A DNA stretch of 51,610 nt, from contig JAFVRD010000032.1 in NCBI GenBank assembly GCA_017504435.1, positions 1 to 51,610 on the forward strand. The letters run 5' to 3'. How positions within the stretch are numbered: the first letter of the stretch is position 1; every line of letters begins with the position of its first letter. Positions 8,337 to 16,472 of the stretch are shown here, piece by piece. Origin of the DNA: Lentisphaeria bacterium (GTDB lineage Bacteria > Verrucomicrobiota > Lentisphaeria > Victivallales > Victivallaceae). The notes under the pieces were generated by a model that worked only from the letters and a program-made list of their open reading frames with translations, had not been told where the DNA came from and did not search any database. A program made the translations under genes and the position numbers.

Positions 8337-10073
8337 TCAGCACTCAAACGCAGCCAACTCAGCTTTGACTTTGGCGGCGATAAATTCCGCAACATCATCA
8401 ATTTTGATACGTTCACTGTCGCGACAGGCCCGGGTGCGGAATTCGACCTCATTTTCAGCCAGAGTTTTCGGAGAAACCACCAACCGCAGCGGGATCCCCA
8501 GCAGATCAGCATCACTGAACATACTGCCAGCTTTTTCTCCGCGGTCATCGTAGAGAACCTCCACACCGCGGGCTTCCAATTGGGCAGCCAGTTTTTCGGC
8601 AGCCTCACCGACTCCGGATTTCTGCGGATCGACCGCACAGATCTCAACCTGCCACGGAGCGATCGACATGGGCCACACCGGACCGTAATTGTCATTGGAA
8701 TATTCAATGACCGATGCCATCGCCCGCCCGACACCGATACCGTAGCACCCCATGATCATCGGATGGCTTTTGCCGTCTTTGTCCAGATAGGTGCAGTTCA
8801 TGGATTCGGAATATTTCGTACCGAGCTGAAAGATATTGCCGACCTCAATTCCGCGGAGCATCTGCAGCGGTTCACCTGAACCGGGAGCCGGATCGCCTTC
8901 CCGGACGGTGGCAATATCCGCCACGATATAATCCACTCCGTCAAGATCGCGGTCTGCGTTGAAATTGAGATAATGATATCCCGGCTCGTTGGCTCCGACC
9001 ACCAGATTGCTGCTCTCCATCGCAGAACGGTCAACGATAATACGTGCTTTTTTGCCTTTCAAATTCAACGGGCTGGCATATCCCGGCACGGCGCCGGCAG
9101 CCAGAATGGAGGCATCATCGGCAAATTTCAACTCCGCAACTTTAAGCGCATTGGAAAGTTTGCTTTCATTGACCTCAAAATCTCCCCTGATCAAAGCAAA
9201 AATCAATTCTCCGGTGCGGGCATCCTGATAAAATACTGCCTTACCGGTGTTTTCAGCGGCAACATTGAGAAATCCGGCGACCTCTTCAATCGTTTTGCAA
9301 TCCGGAGTAGCAACTTTTTCCAACTCTTTTGCCGGAGATTTTTCAAATTTCCAATCCGCAACTGCGATTTCGCGGTTGGCACGGTATTTGCGGTCAGGAG
9401 AAACAAAAATCGTATCTTCTCCGCATTCGGATATCGCCATAAATTCATGGGAGACCTTGCCTCCCATCATGCCGCTGTTGGATTCAATACTCAGCACATT
9501 GGTCAAACCGATCCGGCGGAATATCCGTTCATACGCTTCGTGAGCCCGGACATAATATGCTTCCAGATCCTCCTGACTGGTATGGAAACTGTAGGCATCT
9601 TTCATGGTAAATTCACGCGTCCGGATCAATCCGGCCCGGGGACGTGCTTCATCCCGGTATTTGGTCTGGATCTGATAGAGCATGACCGGCAACTGTTTGT
9701 AACTGTTGATTTCAGTACGCACCAATGCCGTGATACACTCTTCATGGGTCATCGCCAACAGCATGGGTTTGTCATTACGGTCGGAAAAACGGAGCAGTTC
9801 CGCACCAACAGCCTCATAACGGCCGGATTCCTGCCACAAGGCTGCAGGCAGAACCACCGGCATCAAGACTTCCTGACCGTCAATACGATCCATTTCTTCG
9901 CGGATGATCTTCTCTATTTTGTCAACAATTCTTTTACCGGCAGGCAAAAGTGAATATATACCGGCGGAAACCGGCCGGATATAACCTCCGCGCACCAGAA
10001 ACTGGTGGCTGACTGTTTTGGCATCTTTAGGTACTTCACGGAGTCTGCGCCCCGCCATTTTGCTCATTTTCAT
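8337..10073 (-). CDS. proS: Prolyl-tRNA synthetase (bacterial type)
   Basis: The protein has 578 residues, the usual length of bacterial ProRS (about 570). It charges tRNA-Pro in the cytoplasm. Class II motifs are visible: motif 1 region EVLMPVVLPAALW near residue 68, motif 2 TKYRDEARPRAGLIRTREF near 139, and motif 3 GCYGIGVGRAMASVIE near 450. The block between motifs 2 and 3, about residues 225-385, is the INS editing domain that clears Ala-tRNA-Pro. The C-terminal anticodon domain includes EICAVDPQKSG. The start at ATG 10073 is preceded by AGGA. It leads the proS-nifU-prfB-epmA operon, 103 bp after the end of the secretion operon. Confidence 0.97.
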   Translation of the reverse strand: MKMSKMAGRRLREVPKDAKTVSHQFLVRGGYIRPVSAGIYSLLPAGKRIVDKIEKIIREEMDRIDGQEVLMPVVLPAALWQESGRYEAVGAELLRFSDRNDKPMLLAMTHEECITALVRTEINSYKQLPVMLYQIQTKYRDEARPRAGLIRTREFTMKDAYSFHTSQEDLEAYYVRAHEAYERIFRRIGLTNVLSIESNSGMMGGKVSHEFMAISECGEDTIFVSPDRKYRANREIAVADWKFEKSPAKELEKVATPDCKTIEEVAGFLNVAAENTGKAVFYQDARTGELIFALIRGDFEVNESKLSNALKVAELKFADDASILAAGAVPGYASPLNLKGKKARIIVDRSAMESSNLVVGANEPGYHYLNFNADRDLDGVDYIVADIATVREGDPAPGSGEPLQMLRGIEVGNIFQLGTKYSESMNCTYLDKDGKSHPMIMGCYGIGVGRAMASVIEYSNDNYGPVWPMSIAPWQVEICAVDPQKSGVGEAAEKLAAQLEARGVEVLYDDRGEKAGSMFSDADLLGIPLRLVVSPKTLAENEVEFRTRACRDSERIKIDDVAEFIAAKVKAELAAFEC

Positions 10074-10176
10074 GTTGTCAATTCCTGTGTTTAAAGTTTA
10101 AATATACATCCATTCGTATAATATAATACAGGAATAACATTTTTTCACGCAAAAAATATCATAATCCGCAAATTTT

Positions 10177-10518
10177 TTATCCTCCGGCAAATGCAAACGG
10201 CAGAGTCAGGATATTGACGACCAGTGAAAATGGCGCACACACACCCGCCCAGACATTGCCGGCACCCTCATTCAGATAGCCGAAAGGGGCACCGGCAGTC
10301 ATCTGAACTATCCCCAGCGGCAGCAAAAGTATCCTGCCCATATCCTGTGCAACAGCCACCATATTATCCCCTGCCCCGCGCATACCGGAAATAAGGTGCG
10401 GTGAAGCATCTTTGGCAACTTTCAATGCCACCGGAGCCAGCAATGCCATCGTTACCGGTTCGGCTTTCACCGATACTGTACAACTGAATATGATGAGAAT
10501 ACAGAGTATTTTTTTCAC
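10177..10518 (-). CDS. Small exported hydrophobic protein, end of secretion operon
   Basis: The protein has 113 residues from GTG 10518 and begins MKKILCILIIFSCTVSVKA, a signal peptide. The GTG overlaps the gspK stop as GTGA, with GGAG about 11 bases upstream; an ATG at 10530 would add four residues. The mature part has two hydrophobic stretches (ILLLPLGIVQMTAGAPFGYL and FSLVVNILTLPFAFAGG) rich in glycine and small residues, which suggests membrane association. I do not recognise a family. Because it is coupled to gspK, it may be an accessory part of the type II system, but that is only context. Confidence 0.6.
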   Translation of the reverse strand: MKKILCILIIFSCTVSVKAEPVTMALLAPVALKVAKDASPHLISGMRGAGDNMVAVAQDMGRILLLPLGIVQMTAGAPFGYLNEGAGNVWAGVCAPFSLVVNILTLPFAFAGG

Positions 10519-11525
10519 AGGAAATTCCACTCCATGTATTTCAACAACTTATCCGGCGGTCCGGACACCTCAAATCCGGCATAACTGAAAATCAATTTGC
10601 GAAACGGACGATTGCGTGACACTCCATCCGACGGAGCTGAAATTATCACAGTATATGCTCCGCTTTCCACGGCAGAAAATTTGGCCGTCAGCTGATTATA
10701 AAGATCTTCATCCAGATTATCCGAAAGCAGTTCCCGGTCTTCACGCCACAACTTCAATGCCTGCATGATATTGTCGATCTCATCTTCACCCAAATCCGGA
10801 AAGTTCAATTCCACATCCTTTCGGGTCACAGTAAACAGAGATGGATTGCCGCTTAAATCACTGGTATTGGCAGGCGGGATCAAACGCACAGCACTTAATC
10901 TGCCATCTTTATCCAACGGGAAAAGTTCGGTAAAATTGCGGATATACAGAAATTCCTCCCGGAACTGCATCGCCGCATTGCGCGGCAGCGGTTTTTTCAT
11001 GGCATCCTCATAGTCAGCGGATTCCATGCCGCGCTCCTGAATATTCTCATCGCTGTCAATATAATCTGCGATCAATTGCGAAATTTCTTCACACAGATCG
11101 ACAACATCTTCTCCGGCATCCTCCTGTCCGGAAATCATATTCAGCACACTTTGATACTGGCTTTGCCCCATATCCCAGCCGTTGACCGCATCAACCACCT
11201 GGACTTGTACGGTTTCTCCGTAATATTCCAGCGTGTGCTTAACTCCGTCTGCCATAAAGCGGTCATATTCAAACGTGGTGTAATCAACCGTGCCGGGTTT
11301 ATCATTGGGATTGAGATTGCGATCCGCAGCCATCAGCCATTGCACCCGGTTTGCAACACCCTCAGCAATCAGCATTGACCTCTGTAAATCCACATGGGTC
11401 GTCACAGTAAATGTCCCGCTTTTGGATAACGACAAAACTGCCGCTGTCAAAATCCCTGCGGTAAACACCAGACACAATACCGAAATCAATGCGGAATTAT
11501 GACGCCGCAACATATTTTTTTTCAT
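10515..11525 (-). CDS. gspK: Type II secretion minor pseudopilin GspK
   Basis: The protein has 336 residues. A basic leader MKKNMLRRHNSA precedes a hydrophobic helix ALISVLCLVFTAGILTAAVL, as in GspK proteins, which carry an atypical prepilin signal. The large acidic globular part contains NFPDLGEDEIDNIMQALKLW, consistent with the helical domain of GspK that caps the pseudopilus tip. ATG 11525 is chosen since it overlaps the gspJ stop as ATGA; the open frame runs further upstream but only inside gspJ. Its order after gspG-H-I-J is canonical for type II operons. Sequence conservation of GspK is low, so part of the call rests on position. Confidence 0.85.
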   Translation of the reverse strand: MKKNMLRRHNSALISVLCLVFTAGILTAAVLSLSKSGTFTVTTHVDLQRSMLIAEGVANRVQWLMAADRNLNPNDKPGTVDYTTFEYDRFMADGVKHTLEYYGETVQVQVVDAVNGWDMGQSQYQSVLNMISGQEDAGEDVVDLCEEISQLIADYIDSDENIQERGMESADYEDAMKKPLPRNAAMQFREEFLYIRNFTELFPLDKDGRLSAVRLIPPANTSDLSGNPSLFTVTRKDVELNFPDLGEDEIDNIMQALKLWREDRELLSDNLDEDLYNQLTAKFSAVESGAYTVIISAPSDGVSRNRPFRKLIFSYAGFEVSGPPDKLLKYMEWNFL

Positions 11526-12310
11526 TGCTGCCGCCCTCCTCCGCTGCCGGTTCTGCCCGGACGGACGCCGCGCCCCGGACGGACGCCGCCGGAACCCGCA
11601 GTCGATGATGTACCGGTATTGCTCTGCCCGGAAGAAACGGTGGTGGTCTCCGTTGTCCCTGCAGCAGAAGTACGCACTCCGAATGTACTGTTTGCCGAAA
11701 CTCCTGCCGTCCGGCGCAGCCACTGCTCTTTGTCACCGTTTGTCCATTCCACGGTCATCCGGACGGCAAGCGGCGGAGAACTGTTTTCTTCCTCCAGATA
11801 AGTTTCCAGAAATTCCACCGTCCCTTCTGTTTCGGTGGAATTTTCGGCGTAAGCAAAGGTTATTTGCGATACATTGCGGGCAATAACTTCCCTTGTCCAC
11901 GGCATATTGTCATCATCTTCCTCCAGCCACGGGAAGCGTGGATACGGAGAATATTCGGCAATAAGCTGTTCTTCTTCCACAAACACCCGGACAAAAAGCA
12001 GTGAACCGGGACGCTTGCCGTATGAACGGCGCAAAGTGGCAAAAAACAATTCATCTTCCTTGCCATTGAAAATCATTCTTTCCGTACCTTCTTCATCTTT
12101 CCACTTGAATGGTACCAGATTGCGGACATGAGTATCCATCAGATTATCAATTGCCATAAGTTCTTTTAAGTGCTCAGTAACCTGCAAACTGTTCTGATAG
12201 CCCTTATAGAAGGTCGCACCGGATATTGCCGTGATCGTCGCTACTACCGTCAGCAGCCCGATGGCGACTACCAATTCGATCAGCGTAAAAGCATAACGTT
12301 TACTGAACAT
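11522..12310 (-). CDS. gspJ: Type II secretion minor pseudopilin GspJ
   Basis: The protein has 262 residues. The start MFSKRYA is followed by FTLIELVVAIGLLTVVATI, a prepilin signal with Ala before the cleavage site. Two adjacent ATGs exist at 12313 and 12310; the second has better spacing from AGGAGG. The globular part resembles GspJ (ATFYKGYQNSLQVTEHLKEL). The last 45 residues are an unusual low-complexity tail of Ser, Thr and Gly ending with two GVRPGR copies and GSGGGRQQ. In the complex, GspJ joins GspI and GspK at the pseudopilus tip in the periplasm. The gene overlaps gspI by 11 bp and gspK by 4 bp. Confidence 0.88.
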   Translation of the reverse strand: MFSKRYAFTLIELVVAIGLLTVVATITAISGATFYKGYQNSLQVTEHLKELMAIDNLMDTHVRNLVPFKWKDEEGTERMIFNGKEDELFFATLRRSYGKRPGSLLFVRVFVEEEQLIAEYSPYPRFPWLEEDDDNMPWTREVIARNVSQITFAYAENSTETEGTVEFLETYLEEENSSPPLAVRMTVEWTNGDKEQWLRRTAGVSANSTFGVRTSAAGTTETTTVSSGQSNTGTSSTAGSGGVRPGRGVRPGRTGSGGGRQQ

Positions 12311-12704
12311 CATCTGCCTCCTCGTAACCGAACCGGTCAATAACTACAGATAAACGCTCCCGGCGATCTTTCATCCGGATCAGCGTTATTGTCCACTTTT
12401 TCAATGGCAGTTGACCGCTCTGACCGGTAAGTTCCTCCGGCAGACCGTCGGCATCTTCCACAGTACAGTCGATCTGGTAGTCATCATAAGGGAACACCTC
12501 ATCGGGAACACTCAAATCATCCATTCTGGAATTCATCAGCAAGTACTCCACGCCCTGAGTAAGCATGTGCATTTCGTGCCATTGAGTCCGGGCATTGGCA
12601 ATACGCAACTGGGATTGGGTCAGCAGCTGCAGCAGTCCGGAAAGAGACAATCCCAATATGGCTATCGCAACGACTACTTCGATCAGAGTGAAATTTTTTC
12701 TCAT
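12300..12704 (-). CDS. gspI: Type II secretion minor pseudopilin GspI
   Basis: The protein has 134 residues. MRKN is followed by FTLIEVVVAIAILGLSLSGL, a prepilin signal, with Asn in the place of the usual Gly. GspI is a short minor pseudopilin that nucleates the tip complex with GspJ and GspK, and the length fits. ATG 12704 is chosen because AGGAGG lies 7 bases upstream and the gspH stop overlaps as TGATG. Two GTGs directly upstream are unlikely starts. Confidence 0.88.
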   Translation of the reverse strand: MRKNFTLIEVVVAIAILGLSLSGLLQLLTQSQLRIANARTQWHEMHMLTQGVEYLLMNSRMDDLSVPDEVFPYDDYQIDCTVEDADGLPEELTGQSGQLPLKKWTITLIRMKDRRERLSVVIDRFGYEEADDVQ

Positions 12705-13261
12705 CACCACTCCTCCTGAGCCGGTTCCAAATCGCTGCCGTCACCATCATTGATCTGCAAATGACCATTGAGATAGGATATATCAAAATATTTGGCAGAT
12801 TTTTCACATTTTATTACCGGACGGTTGATACATGCAGCTCCGCCATTGGGATAAAACCGGAAAATCTCCACATATTCAGTATCACGCGCCTCGTCTTCGG
12901 CCTTCTCGATCGTGGAAATCTCCATGCGTTCCGAAAATGCAAAACGCATCGGGCCTGATTCAGGAACCTCATCTCCGGCAGACTCCTCTGCATCCGGATC
13001 TGACACGCACGCGTAAAACACCTTTTTTTCAGGCAAAAAACGCACCTCGTGATCCACCCCTTTTTCCGCACACACATAACGCACTGAAGCACACCACGCA
13101 TCCAGTGCCAATGCCTGTTTATTCAACGCCGAAGCCGGCGACTCCTCCTGCAATGAAGAGACCGCCAGCCCGGCAAGCAGTGCCATGATCGCCAGCACCA
13201 CTATCAATTCGATCAGAGTGAATCTCGACCGGATATGATGTTCTTTGATGCCAAAGATCAT
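12704..13261 (-). CDS. gspH: Type II secretion minor pseudopilin GspH
   Basis: The protein has 185 residues. A leader MIFGIKEHHIRSR precedes FTLIELIVVLAIMALLAGLA, a prepilin signal with Arg before the cleavage site. The remaining globular part (VRFLPEKKVFYACVSDPDAE) is acidic and beta-rich as in GspH, which links the tip complex to the GspG shaft. The start overlaps the gspG stop as ATGA. Its place between gspG and gspI is the standard order. Confidence 0.85.
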   Translation of the reverse strand: MIFGIKEHHIRSRFTLIELIVVLAIMALLAGLAVSSLQEESPASALNKQALALDAWCASVRYVCAEKGVDHEVRFLPEKKVFYACVSDPDAEESAGDEVPESGPMRFAFSERMEISTIEKAEDEARDTEYVEIFRFYPNGGAACINRPVIKCEKSAKYFDISYLNGHLQINDGDGSDLEPAQEEW

Positions 13262-13680
13262 AAAAATGCGATTATATCGGCGTTATCTCCCTCGCCGCCG
13301 GGTTCTCCATCAGCACCGTAACTGACGATTTCCACATCATGTTCTTCTCCGGGACTGCGATAAACGTAATCATTGCCCCACGGATCTTTCGGAATAACAC
13401 TGACTCCGCGGAGATACGGTCCCTGCCAGGATTCGAGATCTTCCACATTTTCAATCAATGCCTGCAAACCGCTGTCGCCTTCCGGAAACTTTTTATTTTG
13501 CAATTGATATCCCTGCAGCGCACTGGAGAAGTTTTCCAACTGAGTCTTGGCTGCACCGACATTGGCCTGTTTGACGTAATTCATATACATGGGTGTGGCT
13601 ATTGATGCCAGCGTGACCAGAATCACGATCACAATAACGACCTCAATAAGAGTGAATTTCTTTTTCTGATACCTTTTCAT
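13258..13680 (-). CDS. gspG: Type II secretion major pseudopilin GspG
   Basis: The protein has 140 residues, the usual size. MKRYQKKK is followed by FTLIEVVIVIVILVTLASIA, the major pseudopilin signal, with Lys rather than Gly before the cleavage site. The C-terminal region is typical of GspG: FPEGDSGLQALIENV, WQGPYLRGVSVIPKDPWGND and SYGADGEPGGEGDNADI, the last being the calcium-binding loop region that stabilises the pilus subunit. GspG forms the periplasmic piston that pushes folded exoproteins through the secretin. It overlaps gspF by 4 bp upstream. Confidence 0.96.
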   Translation of the reverse strand: MKRYQKKKFTLIEVVIVIVILVTLASIATPMYMNYVKQANVGAAKTQLENFSSALQGYQLQNKKFPEGDSGLQALIENVEDLESWQGPYLRGVSVIPKDPWGNDYVYRSPGEEHDVEIVSYGADGEPGGEGDNADIIAFL

Positions 13681-14882
13681 ACGGCTCCTCCCTGACTTAT
13701 AGAATTTATTTCCATCATGGAAACGAATATCGCCACCACGACACCTAACACTATCACGGCAAGAAATATAATAACTGCCGGTTCAAACAATCCCAACAGA
13801 CGCTTGATCCGCGTCCGGGTATCCACTTCCAGATTACCGGCAATACTTGCCAGCATCTCACCGACCTGCCCGGACTCCTCTCCGACCCGGAGCATGGATG
13901 CGGTACTGCGGGGCACAAATTCATTGCCTTTAAGAGCGGCAGACAACTTCTCACCGGATTTCAGTTTCCGGTCAATGCCGTCAAATCCCGCAGCTACCGC
14001 CGGATTGCTGATGATCCTCCCGGCAATACGCACTGTCCGGATGATCTCAACATGATTACCGACCAGAATCGCCAGTGTCCGCAAATATTTGCACATCTCC
14101 AAATCAATAACGATCCTGCCGAAGACCGGAATTTTTATCAGCAGCCTGCCCAGAATCAATTTCCATTTTTCAATCCCAAAGTGGTAACGCAAATAAAAAT
14201 ATGTTCCCGTGAATATCAACGGTATCAACCACCATGCCCATTTGAAAAACCCGCCGATGGCAACCAATATCCGCATTGAACCGGGCAATTCACGTCCCAT
14301 GTCGGCAAATATTTTGGCAAAATGCGGCACAAATACCGCGAACAACACCACTGACACGACCAGCACCACACTGAAAATCACACACGGATATATGGAACTT
14401 GATACAATAAAATCCCGGGTTTCTTTGCTTTCACTCATGAATTTATACAATTCAGCGGTAACTTCCGGCAAACATCCGGTCTCCTCTCCGCTTTCGATCA
14501 AATTGGCATAATAGCTCGGAAAAAGAGAACCGTAGGAACGCACCAATTCTGAAAATCTTTTACCCTCATGCAATCCCTGACGCAACGAATTGACAAATTC
14601 TTTCTGCTCCTGATCACCGCTGCCTTCACTGATGATTGCCAGACTCTGCTCCAACGGAATATTCGCACCCAGCAGCGGAGTCAACTGCCGGGTAAATTCA
14701 AACACATCAGCACGCCTGCCGCCGAATCTTGATTTTCCGGCATCTTCAATTCCGGCAAAACGTACCGGAGTCATCCCTCTCAGACGCAATTTTGCCAATG
14801 CTTCTTTTTCATTGGCTCCTTCAATGATGATCTCCTCCGGCGTATGCCCCGGTTTGGCGGCGATGTATTTGTAAAGTGCCAT
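13677..14882 (-). CDS. gspF: Type II secretion inner-membrane platform protein GspF
   Basis: The protein has 401 residues, the family length. Two T2SSF domains flank the membrane segments: FTRQLTPLLGANIPLEQSL near residue 64 and YLRTLAILVGNHVEIIRTVR near 266. Hydrophobic spans are seen around residues 165-190, 215-230 and 370-395 (LGLFEPAVIIFLAVIVLGVV). GspF is the polytopic platform that couples the GspE ATPase to pseudopilus assembly. It lies between gspE (6-bp gap) and gspG (4-bp overlap). Confidence 0.95.
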   Translation of the reverse strand: MALYKYIAAKPGHTPEEIIIEGANEKEALAKLRLRGMTPVRFAGIEDAGKSRFGGRRADVFEFTRQLTPLLGANIPLEQSLAIISEGSGDQEQKEFVNSLRQGLHEGKRFSELVRSYGSLFPSYYANLIESGEETGCLPEVTAELYKFMSESKETRDFIVSSSIYPCVIFSVVLVVSVVLFAVFVPHFAKIFADMGRELPGSMRILVAIGGFFKWAWWLIPLIFTGTYFYLRYHFGIEKWKLILGRLLIKIPVFGRIVIDLEMCKYLRTLAILVGNHVEIIRTVRIAGRIISNPAVAAGFDGIDRKLKSGEKLSAALKGNEFVPRSTASMLRVGEESGQVGEMLASIAGNLEVDTRTRIKRLLGLFEPAVIIFLAVIVLGVVVAIFVSMMEINSISQGGAV

Positions 14883-14888
14883 TTGTGA

Positions 14889-16472
14889 TTACAACTCCGC
14901 TGCCGACCGGTTCAATTCATCCGCAGTAGTAACTCCGGCGGCAACCTTTGCCTCGCCATCTTCTTTCAGCGTGATCATACCATGCCTGACCGCGATCTTT
15001 TCCAATTCTCCGCTGGATGCATTGCGGTTGACCGCTTCACGCAACTCATCATCAAGGATCAGCAATTCAAAAATTCCGCTGCGGCCTTTGTACCCGGTCC
15101 CATTGCATTTACGGCATTTTACTGCCTGCTTTTCACCGTGGCAAACCGGACATATTTTGCGCACCAAACGCTGTGACAGCACCCCGAAAAGCGCACTTGA
15201 GACCAGAAAATTCTCCACTCCCATATCCAACAGACGGGTAACTGCCCCCACCGCATCATTGGTGTGCAGTGTACTTAAGACCAAATGTCCGGTCAATGCC
15301 GCATTGATGGCAATATCCGCAGTCTCTTTGTCGCGGATCTCTCCCACCAGGATCACATCCGGGTCCTGACGGACAATGGAACGCAAACCGGATGCAAAGG
15401 TCACACCGATTTTGGGATTGACCTGCACCTGACAAAGCCCGCGGGTGCGGTATTCCACCGGATCTTCGATCGTAATGATCTTCTTTTTGGAATCATTAAG
15501 CTGACTGATAACACTGTAAAGTGTCGTAGTTTTACCACTGCCGGTCGGACCGACCACCAAAATAATGCCATGCGGTATCCGGATCAATTTTTCAAATTGG
15601 CGCAAATGTGCCTCCGACATGCCGAGCTGACTTAAATCAAAATTCACACTCTCTTTGTTCAGCAACCGCAGTACAATGCTTTCCCCGGTCAGAATCGGTA
15701 TCGTGGAAATACGCATGTCCAATTGAATCCGCCCGAATGAAACATTGGTTCGCCCGTCCTGCGGCAGACGGCTCTCAGCAATATTCAAACCGCCCAGCAA
15801 TTTGATACGCGATGCGATCGCCGGGAACTGATTGCGCGGCGCACTCAGAATTTCCGTAAGCACACCGTCCACGCGGCAGCGCACCGTTACCGAATCTTCA
15901 TCCGGTTCAATGTGGATATCGCTTGCGCCCAACTCCAACGCTCTGGTAAAAATATCATTGACCAACCGGACTATGCGCGCTTCCCCGGCAAGTGTCCGCA
16001 AAGTATTTTCATCATCAGCTTCCTGCTCTTTTTGTTCATCCTGTTCATCCTGAACATTCTGCAGGCGGCTGAGCAAACGTTCCAGAAACGGTCGCCGGAC
16101 AAAACGGATGTGAACATTGCACTGCCATGCCATCTGCACCTGATAAAGCAATTCACCCAAACCGTAAGGAGATGCCACCATGAGTGTCACATCATCACCG
16201 TCAAACTCCAATGTGACACATTCATGGGCATTGAAAAATGCAATCGGAAAATCTGCCGGCACTTCCGGCAGTGCGATATCTTCTTCATCCAATACCGGCA
16301 CTCCGAATGCATTGCTGTATATCTCCACCAACTGCGCTTCGGTCAATTTGCCATCGGCGACCAGTTTGCGGTCAGAACTTTCAGATGCTCCGGCATATTC
16401 AGGACAGCGCGAACGCATTTTTTCAGTCAGCATCCGCAATGCAGCATCAAGATCAATATCAAGTTTGCTCAC
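14889..16472 (-). CDS. gspE: Type II secretion ATPase GspE
   Basis: The protein has 527 residues. Walker A is GPTGSGKT at 308-315, the Asp box surrounds IITIEDPVEYRTRG near 332-345, Walker B is ILVGEIRD at 374-381, and the His box follows as TLHTNDAVGAVTRL. A zinc tetracysteine is present (Cys441, Cys444, Cys453, Cys456), with a shorter spacing than in Vibrio GspE. The N-terminal domain binds the GspL-like protein in known systems. It powers pseudopilus growth from the cytoplasm. The start is GTG 16472, which overlaps the gspD stop as GTGA and has AAGGAG 8 bases upstream. A Glu/Gln/Asp-rich linker lies at 139-155. Confidence 0.97.
   Translation of the reverse strand: MSKLDIDLDAALRMLTEKMRSRCPEYAGASESSDRKLVADGKLTEAQLVEIYSNAFGVPVLDEEDIALPEVPADFPIAFFNAHECVTLEFDGDDVTLMVASPYGLGELLYQVQMAWQCNVHIRFVRRPFLERLLSRLQNVQDEQDEQKEQEADDENTLRTLAGEARIVRLVNDIFTRALELGASDIHIEPDEDSVTVRCRVDGVLTEILSAPRNQFPAIASRIKLLGGLNIAESRLPQDGRTNVSFGRIQLDMRISTIPILTGESIVLRLLNKESVNFDLSQLGMSEAHLRQFEKLIRIPHGIILVVGPTGSGKTTTLYSVISQLNDSKKKIITIEDPVEYRTRGLCQVQVNPKIGVTFASGLRSIVRQDPDVILVGEIRDKETADIAINAALTGHLVLSTLHTNDAVGAVTRLLDMGVENFLVSSALFGVLSQRLVRKICPVCHGEKQAVKCRKCNGTGYKGRSGIFELLILDDELREAVNRNASSGELEKIAVRHGMITLKEDGEAKVAAGVTTADELNRSAAEL

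Noticed and set aside
11525-11723. Longer N-terminus for gspK
   Set aside because: The upstream extension lies inside gspJ and is Arg-rich nonsense. The ATGA overlap and the hydrophobic signal fix the start at 11525.
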